This document shows, one piece after another, positions 21,656 to 32,368 of a stretch of DNA of 64,000 nt. The stretch covers positions 3,388 through 67,387 of the forward strand of contig NZ_JBELMH010000008.1 of assembly GCF_042096055.1 (NCBI RefSeq), written 5' to 3'. The notes under the pieces were generated by a model. The model saw nothing but the letters and a program-made list of their open reading frames with translations, was not told the origin of the DNA and did no database searches. Every line of letters starts with the position of its first letter. Positions within the stretch are counted from its first letter, which is position 1. Made by a program: the position numbers and the translations under genes. This DNA comes from Citreimonas sp042096055. GTDB lineage: Bacteria > Pseudomonadota > Alphaproteobacteria > Rhodobacterales > Rhodobacteraceae.

Positions 21656-22446
21656 TGCGCCTCGTCCTGATCGCAGACCTGCATTTCGGCACCGAAAGTC
21701 CCAGCCTGGTGCCGCGCCTGCACGCCGCCATCGCCGCGGCGAGCCCGGACCTCGTAATGGTGGCGGGCGACTTCGTGCAGCGCGCGCGCACCGCGCAGTA
21801 CCAAGCGGCCCGCGCCTTCGTCGACGCGCTGACGACGCCGTGGATCGCGGTGCCGGGCAACCACGACATCCCGCTGCTCAACCTGCCCGAACGGCTGCTG
21901 TCGCCGCGTGCCGCGTACCGCCGCTGGATCGCGCAGGAGACCGAGCCGGTCTGGGATAGCGACACGGCGCGGATCATCGGCCTCGACACGACCGACCGCT
22001 GGAGCCACCAGCGCGGTCGGGTGGACGACGACCAGATCGAGCGCGTCTGCCGGATGATCCGCGAGGCCGGCGACCGGCTGCCGATCATCCTGGCGCACCA
22101 TCCGTTCCACCACCGCCCCGAGGTCGAGAAGTCGCTGATGCGCGGGGCGCCCCGGGCGCTCGAGGCCTGGGCCGAATGCGGCGCGCACGTGATCCTGTCG
22201 GGCCACCTGCACACCTTTCTGGTCGAGCCCTTCGTCGCCCGGAAGAGCGACGGACAGACCCTGCAGGTCCACTGCGGCACCTCGGCGTCGTCGCGGCTGC
22301 GCGGGCAGGACAACGACTTCGCCATCCTCGACGTCGGCGACCGCCGCATCGAGGTCACGCGCATGGTCTTCTCTGACGACACGGGATTCGACCATGCCTC
22401 GCGCAAGGTCTATGCCGTGAAAGAGGCGGGCTGGAGCGAGGCCTAG
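21655..22446 (+). CDS. calcineurin-like metallophosphoesterase
   Basis: A 263-residue cytoplasmic phosphoesterase. All metal-binding motifs are visible in order: ADLHFG, AGDFVQ, PGNHD, AHHPFHH and GHLHT. It resembles the Icc-type cyclic-nucleotide phosphodiesterase group, but the substrate cannot be told. The ATG overlaps the lipid kinase stop (TGATG), making it the last gene of the metallopeptidase-glgX-kinase operon. Confidence 0.88.
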   Translation: MRLVLIADLHFGTESPSLVPRLHAAIAAASPDLVMVAGDFVQRARTAQYQAARAFVDALTTPWIAVPGNHDIPLLNLPERLLSPRAAYRRWIAQETEPVWDSDTARIIGLDTTDRWSHQRGRVDDDQIERVCRMIREAGDRLPIILAHHPFHHRPEVEKSLMRGAPRALEAWAECGAHVILSGHLHTFLVEPFVARKSDGQTLQVHCGTSASSRLRGQDNDFAILDVGDRRIEVTRMVFSDDTGFDHASRKVYAVKEAGWSEA

Positions 22447-22463
22447 AAAATCGCCCGCGCGCC

Positions 22464-22488
22464 GGAACCAGCGCGACGTGGGCCTGTT
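22464..22488 (+). promoter_or_regulatory. possible EcfG-type promoter (one mismatch)
   Basis: GGAAC (22464-22468), 16 bases, then TGTT (22485-22488) in place of CGTT. It lies 97 bp upstream of the AI-2E transporter start. With one mismatch in a four-base element, chance occurrence is quite possible. Confidence 0.3.
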
Positions 22489-22585
22489 TGCCAAGGACGG
22501 CCGCTCGCGTGCCGGATGGGGGCCAGGGGATTGAACATCAGCACAAGCGCAGCCGACGCGACGCACGGCCGAAGCGGGCACGCCC

Positions 22586-23737
22586 GTGAGCGATAATAAC
22601 GACGCCGCCGAAGACCCGGCCGTCGCCGAGCGGTCGCGCGTGTCATTCGCGCCGGCCTGGGCGGTGATCGGCATCTTCCTCATGCTCCTCGTCGGCGGCA
22701 TGGCCTATGCGCGGTCGTTCCTGATGCCGGTGGTGCTGGCGCTGCTGCTGCAACTGGTCTTCAGTCCGCTGCGCCGCCAGATGGAGCGGATGGGCCTGTC
22801 CGCGGGGCTGGCGGCGGGCATCATCATGACCGTTCTGGTGGGCGCGCTGATCCTCGCCGGCGCGGGCCTCGCGGTGCCGGCGCGCGACTGGATCTCGCGC
22901 GCGCCGGATCTCAGCTACGAGCTGCGCGAGAAGATCGAGCAGATCCGCGGCACCACCGAGACCGTCACCAACGCCGCCGAGCAGATTGACAACCTTGCCG
23001 AGGGCGAGGAAGAGCCGGGCGTGCAGCGCGTGAAGGTCGAGGAAGAGGGCGGCGGTGCCCTGTCGATGGCGCTGTCGCTGCCGGGCATCCTGGCGCAGGT
23101 GGTGTTCACGCTGATCCTGCTGTTCTTCCTGCTCGCCTCGGGCGACATGTTCAACGAGAAGCTGGTGCACGTGATGCCCACCTTCCGCGACAAGCGACGG
23201 GCGGTGCGCGTCGCCTACGACATCGAACGCAAGCTGTCGCGCTACTTCCTGACGATCACGGCGATCAACGCGGGCCTCGGCGTCGCCGTCGGCCTGGCGA
23301 TGTGGTGGCTGCAGATGCCCAACCCGGCGCTGCTCGGGGTGGCCGCGTTCCTGCTGAACTTCATCCCGTATCTGGGCGCGCTGCTGGGCGTGCTGGGTGC
23401 GTCGCTGATCGCCTTCGTGACGCTGGACACGGTCGAGCAATCGGTGATCGTGGGCGCGGTCTACTTCGCGCTCACCACTATAGAGGGGCAGCTTATCACG
23501 CCCGTGCTGGTGGGCCGGTCGCTGCGGTTGAACCCGGTCGTCGTGTTCCTGTCGGTGACGCTGTTCGCGTGGCTTTGGTCGGTGGTGGGAATGCTCGTCG
23601 CCACGCCGCTTCTGGTTGCCCTGCGGACGTTCTGCGACCATGTGCCCGCGCTGTCGAGTGTCGGGCACTTCCTTTCCGCGCGCGGCGACGAAGGCACGGG
23701 CGACGACGAAAGGGCGGGGCAGGGCGATCGCCGTTAA
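22586..23737 (+). CDS. AI-2E family transporter (YdiK/PerM-like)
   Basis: An integral membrane protein of 383 residues with about eight hydrophobic segments in the AI-2E family arrangement: two at the N terminus, one near 75-100, a soluble loop (about 100-165), then paired helices including FIPYLGALLGVLGA and ALTTIEGQLITPVLVGR, the family signature. The substrate is unknown; only a few members are linked to autoinducer-2 and others to ion or metabolite export. The C-terminal tail is acidic. The GTG start has no good ribosome site, so the exact N terminus is uncertain. It is not overlapping its neighbours. Confidence 0.85.
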   Translation: MSDNNDAAEDPAVAERSRVSFAPAWAVIGIFLMLLVGGMAYARSFLMPVVLALLLQLVFSPLRRQMERMGLSAGLAAGIIMTVLVGALILAGAGLAVPARDWISRAPDLSYELREKIEQIRGTTETVTNAAEQIDNLAEGEEEPGVQRVKVEEEGGGALSMALSLPGILAQVVFTLILLFFLLASGDMFNEKLVHVMPTFRDKRRAVRVAYDIERKLSRYFLTITAINAGLGVAVGLAMWWLQMPNPALLGVAAFLLNFIPYLGALLGVLGASLIAFVTLDTVEQSVIVGAVYFALTTIEGQLITPVLVGRSLRLNPVVVFLSVTLFAWLWSVVGMLVATPLLVALRTFCDHVPALSSVGHFLSARGDEGTGDDERAGQGDRR

Positions 23738-23894
23738 GGATGCCCCGGACAGTCGCGGGACCGAGCACGATGGCTGCTGCACGGTCCAGGCGTCGCGGAA
23801 ATCCGCCAAACGGCCCGATCGGGTCAATCTGCGCTGTCATTCCGCCGCGATCGGCTGCACTGTCCCTCACAACGTTCCACCGCGGAGAGCCTAG

Positions 23895-24995
23895 ATGCCG
23901 ACAATCCTGCGCGCGCCTCAGATCCGCCTCCGGCGTGCGGAGCCAAGTGGTGACAGAGGTTCGCCCCGGACGGCCATGGTGCCGCTGGCCGAGATCGACC
24001 TGACCGACCGGCTGGCGCCGTGGATGGCGCTGTGGATGGCGCAGATCCTGGTTGGCGTCGGCTGCGCGCTGGCCGCGATGCTGGCGCGTGCGGCGGTGGA
24101 CGCGGTCTATCCCGGCGCCGGTCCGTTCTCGCTCGCGATGCCGTTCATGCTTGCCGCGACCCTGTTCGGGCGCTGGCAGGCCGGTGTCATCGCCCTGCTG
24201 ATCGGCGCCCTGCACGCGTGGTATTTCGTGCTGCCCGAGGTCGGCAGCTTCCGGTTCGCCATTCCCGCCGACGCGCCGCGCGTCGTCGTCAACGTGCTGT
24301 CGGGCTGCGCCATCGTCGCGCTGGCCGAGCAGTTCCGTCGCGCGGTACGGCGCGCCGTCTCGGATCGCGAGGCGCGCCTGGCCGAGCGCGACCTGCTGCT
24401 GCGCGAGCTCGACCACCGGGTGAAGAACAACTTCGCGCTCATGTCCTCGCTGACCGGACTAGAGCGTCGGCTCGCGCAATCGCCCGAGGCGCGCGAGCGG
24501 CTGGATGCGGTGGCCAAGCGGATCGAGAGCGTCGTGCGCGTGCACGCCGCGCTCTACCGCAAGGCCGACGGCCGGCTGCAGGTGGCGATGTCGTCCTACC
24601 TCGACGGGATCTGCCGCTCGCTCGAGACCGCGCTGCTGGACGGGCGCGACATCACCATGACGGTGCAGGTGGGCGGTATCACGCTGGACCGCGAGATCGC
24701 GCTGACCTTCGGCCTGCTGGTCAACGAACTCGTGACCAACGCGGCCAAGCACGCCTTTCCCGACGGCCGGCGCGGCCACATCGCCGTCAGCCTCGAACCC
24801 GGCGACACGCTCGTGCTGCGGGTCAGCGACAACGGCGTCGGCGCGGTCGCGCAGGACGGGGCCGAGCGTGGGTCGGGCATGAACCTGATCACCTCGCTCG
24901 TCGCCTCGCATGGCGGCGAGATCACGCGCGAGACCGACGGCTCGGGCACGACCGTCACGGCCGCGGTGCCCGCCGTGGCGCGCAGCGGCGCCTGA
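23895..24995 (+). CDS. membrane sensor histidine kinase (DUF4118 plus HisKA_2)
   Basis: A 366-residue sensor. Three or four hydrophobic segments between residues 35 and 155 form a KdpD-like DUF4118 membrane module (FMLAATLFGRWQAG). The kinase part has the dimerisation helix RELDHRVKNNF with the phospho-accepting His, the N box VNELVTNAAKHA, and VSDNGVG in the ATP lid. It belongs to the HisKA_2 group related to HWE kinases. A GGAGAG site supports the ATG at 23895; a second in-frame ATG at 23976 is possible. No response regulator is beside it. Its place between stress-promoter genes suggests, but does not prove, a role in the same response. Confidence 0.85.
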   Translation: MPTILRAPQIRLRRAEPSGDRGSPRTAMVPLAEIDLTDRLAPWMALWMAQILVGVGCALAAMLARAAVDAVYPGAGPFSLAMPFMLAATLFGRWQAGVIALLIGALHAWYFVLPEVGSFRFAIPADAPRVVVNVLSGCAIVALAEQFRRAVRRAVSDREARLAERDLLLRELDHRVKNNFALMSSLTGLERRLAQSPEARERLDAVAKRIESVVRVHAALYRKADGRLQVAMSSYLDGICRSLETALLDGRDITMTVQVGGITLDREIALTFGLLVNELVTNAAKHAFPDGRRGHIAVSLEPGDTLVLRVSDNGVGAVAQDGAERGSGMNLITSLVASHGGEITRETDGSGTTVTAAVPAVARSGA

Positions 24996-25076
24996 GGCGC
25001 AGCACGCCCGATAAGGCCGCGCGCTCAGGCGCATAAGTCTGCCGGCACGATTTCCGCACGGTCACTCCGGTTGCGC

Positions 25077-25101
25077 GGAACACGGCGCGCGATGCCGCGT
25101 T
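25077..25101 (+). promoter_or_regulatory. EcfG-type (general stress response) promoter, perfect match
   Basis: GGAAC (25077-25081), 16 bases, then CGTT (25098-25101), upstream of glgC. Transcription would start near 25108, which rules out the GTG at 25106 as the glgC start and supports the ATG at 25133. Confidence 0.75.
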
Positions 25102-25132
25102 TCCAGTGAGCTTCTTCACATGGATCACGCAC

Positions 25133-26305
25133 ATGCCAGCAGGAAATAACGTCGCCGCAATCATGCTGGCCGGTGGCCGCGGGTCGCGCCTTCACGAATT
25201 GACCGACACCACATGTAAGCCCGCGCTGCCGTTCGGGCCGGGCCACCGCATCGTCGACTGGACCATGGCCAACCTGCAGTCGGCGGGCCTGCGAAAGGTG
25301 GTCGTGGCGACGCAATACATGCCGGCCCCGCTCGAGCGTCATGTCAGCCAACGCTGGACGCCGCGCTTCGACGGCGGGCTGATCTTCGCGCAGGCGCTGC
25401 GCCTGACCGGCCGGCCCGAGGGCTTCTCGGGCACGGCCGACGCGGTGCGCCGGTCGCTGGGCCTGCTGCGCGGGCAGGGCGTGCGCACGCTGCTGGTGGT
25501 CGCGGCGGACCATGTCTACTCGATGGACTACACGGCCATGCTCGATGCCCACGCGGCCTCGGGCGCGGCGGTGACGGTCGCGGTGACGCCGGTGCCGCGC
25601 GCCACGGCCTCGGGCTTCGGCATCGTGCAGCCGGATGCGAAGGGCCGGATCGCCGGTTTCCTGGAAAAGCCCGCCGACCCGCCGGGCCTGCCGGACGACC
25701 CGACGCACGCGCTGGCCAGCATGGGGATCTATGCCTTCGACCTCGCCTGGCTCGAGGCCGCGCTGGCCGATGGCGGCGACGATTTCGGCTATGACATCTT
25801 GCCGCGCGCGGTCGCCGCCGGACAGGCCGCCTGCCACCGGGCGACCCGCCGCGACGGCGCGCCGGTCTATTGGCAGGACGTCGGCACGCTCGACGCCTAC
25901 CACGCGGTCTGGACGGCTTTGGGACGCGACGCGGCTCTCTGCCCCGGACCCTTCGGATCTGCGACGATCGACCCGGGGGCGGGCGCATGGCTCGACCGCG
26001 ACGTGGTCGCGATGCCCGGCAGCCGCCTGCACCGCGACGCGCAGGTCAGGAACGCCATCGTCGCTCCGGGCGTTTGCCTTGAAAGGACCGACGTGATCGG
26101 CGCCTGCACGGCCGAGGATGCACGCTGGTTCCGGATCACCGAGGGCGGCGTCCGCCTCGTGACCCGCGCGATGATGGCCCGGCGCGCCGAGCGGCGTCCC
26201 CGGCTTTACCCGATGCCCGCCGATCCGGTGCCTGCCGCCCTCCCGGCGCATGCGGTGGCCGGACGGGCGATAGGCCGGGCCGAGCCGCGGAACCGCCTCG
26301 CCTGA
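25133..26305 (+). CDS. glgC: glucose-1-phosphate adenylyltransferase (ADP-glucose pyrophosphorylase)
   Basis: Makes ADP-glucose from ATP and glucose-1-phosphate. The 390-residue protein opens with the nucleotidyltransferase signature MLAGGRGSRLHELT followed by KPALPFG. Other conserved points are ATQYMPAPL, AADHVYSMDY and the sugar-binding MGIYAFD. The C-terminal beta-helix that carries allosteric sites looks shorter and more divergent than in the usual 420-residue enzymes (only RNAIVAPGVCLE is clear). No glgA or glgB is in the window; instead it is followed 41 bp later by treZ and treY. The start is set by the upstream EcfG-type promoter. Confidence 0.85.
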   Translation: MPAGNNVAAIMLAGGRGSRLHELTDTTCKPALPFGPGHRIVDWTMANLQSAGLRKVVVATQYMPAPLERHVSQRWTPRFDGGLIFAQALRLTGRPEGFSGTADAVRRSLGLLRGQGVRTLLVVAADHVYSMDYTAMLDAHAASGAAVTVAVTPVPRATASGFGIVQPDAKGRIAGFLEKPADPPGLPDDPTHALASMGIYAFDLAWLEAALADGGDDFGYDILPRAVAAGQAACHRATRRDGAPVYWQDVGTLDAYHAVWTALGRDAALCPGPFGSATIDPGAGAWLDRDVVAMPGSRLHRDAQVRNAIVAPGVCLERTDVIGACTAEDARWFRITEGGVRLVTRAMMARRAERRPRLYPMPADPVPAALPAHAVAGRAIGRAEPRNRLA

Positions 26306-26346
26306 TCACGCCGGGCCGCCGCCGCGCGCCACCGCAAGGAGCCGCA

Positions 26347-28061
26347 ATGACCGACACTGCCGCGCCACCGGCGCATTTCTGGGGAGCCCGCCCGGCCGCG
26401 GGCGACACGTGGGACTTCGCGCTCTGGGCTCCGGACGCGGGGCAGGTCGCTTTGCGTCTGCATCGGTCCGACGTGGCGCTGGAGCGCAGCGACGACGGTG
26501 TCTGGCGCGGCCGCCATTCCGCGCGCGCAGGCGACCGCTACGGGTTCGTCGTCGACGGCACCTTCGTGCCCGACCCGGCCTCGCGCCGGCAGGACGGCAG
26601 CGTGCACGACGCCTCGATCCTGGTCGAGCCCGACGCCGCCGACACCCGCGGCTGGTCCGGGCGCGACTGGGCCGAGGCGGCGATCCTTGAAATCCATGTG
26701 GGCACCTTCACCGAGGAAGGCACTTTCGCAGCCGCCGCGCGGCACCTGCCCGCGCTGGCCGAGACCGGCATCACCATGGTCGAGCTGATGCCCGTGGCGC
26801 AGTTCGCCGGCGATCGCGGCTGGGGCTACGACGGGGTGCTGCCTTTCGCGCCGCACCCGGCCTACGGCACCCCCGAGGACCTGAAGGACTTCGTCGCCGC
26901 CGCGCACCGCGCCGGCATCGGCGTGCTGATGGACGTGGTCTACAACCATTTCGGCCCCGAAGGCGCGTATCTGCACGTGACCTCTCCGCGCTTCTTCGAC
27001 GAGGGCACCGACACGCCCTGGGGCTCCGCCATCGACTACAGCCTGCGCCCGGTGCGCGAATTCGCCCTGCAGAACGCCGAGATGTGGGTGCGCGACTACG
27101 GCTTCGACGGCCTGCGGCTGGACGCGGTGCACGCAATCGTCGACCCGGGAACGCCGCACCTGATCACCGAGATGGCCGAGCGGCTGCGCGCGCTGCGCCT
27201 GGGCCGCCTCGTGCACCTCGTCACCGAGGACGAGCGCAACCTGCCCGTCTTCCAGGACGAGGGCACCGCCGCCGCCACCTGGAACGACGACTACCATCAT
27301 GCCGTGCACGCGCTGACCACCGGCGAGGCCGACAGCTACTACGCGCCCTTCGCGGTGGACCCGATGTGCGATCTGGTGACGGCGCTGGAGCGCGGGCAGG
27401 TGGACGAGGGCCAGCCGCGCCGCAACGGCAAGCCGCGCGGCGCGCCGTCCGGCCACCTTCCGCCCACCGCGTTCGTGAACGCCAACCAGACGCACGACCA
27501 GATCGGCAACCGCGCGCAGGGCGACCGGCTGATCGCGCTGATCGGCCCGGATCCGATGCGCGTGCTGCACGCGTTGCTGCTGACCTCGCCCTACATCCCG
27601 ATGCTGTTCATGGGCGAGGAGATCGGCGCGCGCACGCCCTTCCGTTTCTTCGTCGGGTTCGAAGGCGATCTGGCTGACGCCGTGCGCAAGGGCCGCGCCG
27701 AGGAGTTCAAGGCCTTCGCCTCGTTCGGGGGCGACGTGCCCGACCCGGTGGCGCGCGACACCTTCTCCGGCTCGCGCCCCTACGACGACCCGCCCGAGGA
27801 CGCCGCCGACTGGAACGCGCTGACCCGCACGCTGCTGCGCCACCGCGCCGAGAAAGTCGTGCCCTTGCTGCGCAGCGGGCGGGTCGAGGCCGGCGTCGGC
27901 CAGACCGGCCCGCGTGCGTTGCGCGCCTTGTGGCGCTTCGAGGCCGGCCAGATCGAGACGGTCGCCGCCCTCGGCACCCCGCACGACCCCATGCCCGGCG
28001 CCGACCTGATCCTGGGCGCGCCTGGAGACAATTACGGCTTTGCCACGAAGGTCACGTTCAC

Positions 28062-28065
<4 letters not shown>
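26347..28065 (+). CDS. treZ: malto-oligosyltrehalose trehalohydrolase
   Basis: Releases trehalose from maltooligosyltrehalose, the second step of the TreY/TreZ route. The 572-residue GH13 enzyme has an N-terminal beta-sandwich (about 1-95), then the barrel: GYDGVLPFAPHPAYG, DVVYNHFGPEGAY, nucleophile Asp in DGLRLDAVHAIVD, acid Glu in LVTEDERN and Asp in QTHDQIGNR. An AAGGAG site supports the ATG. The stop overlaps the start of treY by ATGA, so both products are coupled. Confidence 0.94.
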
Positions 28066-30466
<2,401 letters not shown>

Positions 30467-30471
30467 GACAG

Positions 30472-30497
30472 GGAACAGGGACCCGTCGGTTTCCGTT
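30472..30497 (+). promoter_or_regulatory. EcfG-type (general stress response) promoter, perfect match
   Basis: GGAAC (30472-30476), 17 bases, then CGTT (30494-30497), ending 38 bases upstream of the DUF892 start. Homologues of that gene belong to general-stress regulons in other alphaproteobacteria. Confidence 0.78.
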
Positions 30498-30535
30498 GTC
30501 CCGACAAGACTTCCACGCCGCACAGGAGACACGCG

Positions 30536-31027
30536 ATGGACGACCTCAAGGACCTTTACATCGACCAGATGCAGGACCTGCATTCCGCCTGCAAGCAGTC
30601 GCGCGATATCGTCATCAAGCTCGAAGAGGCAGCCAAGGACGACCGCCTGAAAGAGGCGCTGCACGCCGGGCACAAGGGCATCTCGGACGGGATGGAGATG
30701 ATCGCGTCGATCGTCCGCGCCCACGATGCCGACCCGGAAGGCGAGCATTGCAAGGGCATGCAGGGCCTCGTCGCCGAGGCCAAGGCCCACGCGCTGGAAG
30801 AGGATTTCTCGGACGACGACGTGCGCGACGCGATGATCATCACGCAGTACCAGCGCATGGTGCATTACGCGATCGCGGGCTACGGCTGCTGCAAGGCTTT
30901 CGCGCAGCGGCTGAACCTCGACGACGACGCGGCCAAGATCGACAAGCACCTGTCGCACACCTACCACGGTGACGAGACGATGACCGCGCTGGCGCGCAAC
31001 GGCATCAACAAGGCCGCCGCCACCTGA
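30536..31027 (+). CDS. DUF892 (YciE-like, ferritin-like fold) protein
   Basis: A 163-residue all-helical protein of the DUF892/YciF-YciE family, which has a ferritin-like four-helix bundle and is tied to stress responses; biochemical activity is not established. The N terminus DLKDLYIDQMQDLHSA and the later EHYAIAGYG-like segment (VHYAIAGYGCCKAFA) are typical, with Glu and His residues spaced as in di-metal bundles. AGGAGA precedes the ATG, and a perfect EcfG-type promoter lies just upstream. A strong terminator follows, so it is a single-gene unit. Confidence 0.88.
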   Translation: MDDLKDLYIDQMQDLHSACKQSRDIVIKLEEAAKDDRLKEALHAGHKGISDGMEMIASIVRAHDADPEGEHCKGMQGLVAEAKAHALEEDFSDDDVRDAMIITQYQRMVHYAIAGYGCCKAFAQRLNLDDDAAKIDKHLSHTYHGDETMTALARNGINKAAAT

Positions 31028-31050
31028 GGCGACTTGTTCGCGACGCTGTC

Positions 31051-31078
31051 AAAGGCGGTCCTTCGGGGCCGCCTTTTT
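31051..31078 (+). terminator. Rho-independent terminator after the DUF892 gene
   Basis: Eleven-base arms (31051-31061 and 31066-31076, one T-G pair) around a TTCG loop, ending in a run of five T. Confidence 0.9.
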
Positions 31079-31118
31079 CGTGCGTTCACGCAGCCGTGCC
31101 TTGCGGGTGGGTGCTGTG

Positions 31119-31133
31119 GAACGTATGAAGAAC
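31119..31133 (+). promoter_or_regulatory. alphaproteobacterial SOS (LexA) box
   Basis: GAACGTATGAAGAAC, a perfect GAAC-N7-GAAC, which is the reverse complement of GTTC-N7-GTTC, the LexA target known in alphaproteobacteria. It ends two bases before the ATG of the radical SAM gene. LexA bound here would cover the start region and block transcription until DNA damage. There is little room for a ribosome site, so the message may be leaderless or begin translation at the ATG at 31145. Confidence 0.75.
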
Positions 31134-31135
31134 AC

Positions 31136-32365
31136 ATGGCTCGGATGACGATACAGGACAAGCTGGCGCTGCTGTCGGACGCGGCGAAATACGACGCCTC
31201 GTGCGCGTCGTCGGGCACGGCCAAGCGCGGCTCGCGCGACGGCAAGGGGTTGGGGTCAACCACCGGATCGGGGATCTGTCACGCCTATGCCCCCGACGGG
31301 CGGTGCATCTCGCTGCTCAAGATCCTGATGACCAATTACTGCATCTACGACTGCGCCTATTGCGTGAACCGCGCGTCATCGAACGTGGCCCGCGCCCGCT
31401 TCACCGTGGACGAGGTGGTTTGGCTGACGACCGAGTTCTACCGCCGCAACTACATCGAGGGGCTGTTCCTGTCCTCGGGCATCATCAAATCGTCGGATTA
31501 CACGATGGAGCAGATGGTGCTGATCGCGGAAAAACTGCGTGCGCAGGGCTTCCGCGGCTACGTGCACCTCAAGACGATTCCCGACGCCTCGCCCGAACTT
31601 GTCGAGCGTGCGGGGTTGGCCGCCGACCGCCTGTCGATCAACATCGAACTGCCCACCGATGCGAGCATCAAGGCCTACGCGCCGGAAAAGGACGCGCGCA
31701 GCATCCGCGCGGCGATGGGCAAGGTGCGCCTGACAGGTGAGGATTACGCCGACCGGTCGCATACCGGGCGCCGCCGGGGCCGTTTCGCGCCGGCCGGGCA
31801 ATCGACGCAGATGATCGTCGGTGCGGACGGGTCCAACGACGCCACGATCCTCGGCAACGCCGATCGGCTCTACGGCGCCTACGGCTTGAAGCGGGTCTAC
31901 TACTCGGCCTTCTCGCCCATCCCCGACAGCAGCGCGGTGCTGCCGCTGGTCGATCCACCGTTGATGCGCGAACACCGCCTCTACCAGGCCGACTGGCTGC
32001 TGCGCTTCTACGGGTTTGAACTGTTCGAGATCGTCACCCGCGACAGCGCAGGGATGCTCGACCTCGACGTGGATCCGAAACTTGCCTGGGCGCTGGCCAA
32101 CCGCGACCGCTTTCCGGTCGACGTGAACCGCGCCACCAAGGATGCCCTGCTGCGGGTGCCCGGTTTCGGCACCAAGATCGTCGACCGGATCATCAAGGCG
32201 CGCCGCTCGGGCAGCCTGGGGCTCGAGGACATCCGCCGCATGGGCGGGCGTGTGAAGCAGGCGCGGCCCTTCGTGGTGACGAAGGATCACCACCCCAAGG
32301 CGACGCTCGACGCCACCGACCTGCGCGCGCGCTTCGTCAAGCCCAAGCAGATGGAGCTGTTCTAG
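31136..32365 (+). CDS. radical SAM protein, putative DNA modification/repair (UDG-linked family)
   Basis: A 409-residue radical SAM enzyme. The [4Fe-4S]-binding CxxxCxxC is C69-IYD-C73-AY-C76, followed by LFLSSGI and further barrel strands. A helix-hairpin-helix DNA-binding module sits near the C terminus (VNRATKDALLRVPGFGTKI). This matches the TIGRFAM family of radical SAM proteins linked to a UDG-family partner (TIGR03916), whose reaction is unknown. The partner follows three bases downstream. A LexA box lies directly before the start, so both genes are probably SOS-induced. The ATG at 31136 has no clear ribosome site; 31145 is an alternative. Confidence 0.88.
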   Translation: MARMTIQDKLALLSDAAKYDASCASSGTAKRGSRDGKGLGSTTGSGICHAYAPDGRCISLLKILMTNYCIYDCAYCVNRASSNVARARFTVDEVVWLTTEFYRRNYIEGLFLSSGIIKSSDYTMEQMVLIAEKLRAQGFRGYVHLKTIPDASPELVERAGLAADRLSINIELPTDASIKAYAPEKDARSIRAAMGKVRLTGEDYADRSHTGRRRGRFAPAGQSTQMIVGADGSNDATILGNADRLYGAYGLKRVYYSAFSPIPDSSAVLPLVDPPLMREHRLYQADWLLRFYGFELFEIVTRDSAGMLDLDVDPKLAWALANRDRFPVDVNRATKDALLRVPGFGTKIVDRIIKARRSGSLGLEDIRRMGGRVKQARPFVVTKDHHPKATLDATDLRARFVKPKQMELF

Positions 32366-32368
32366 CCC

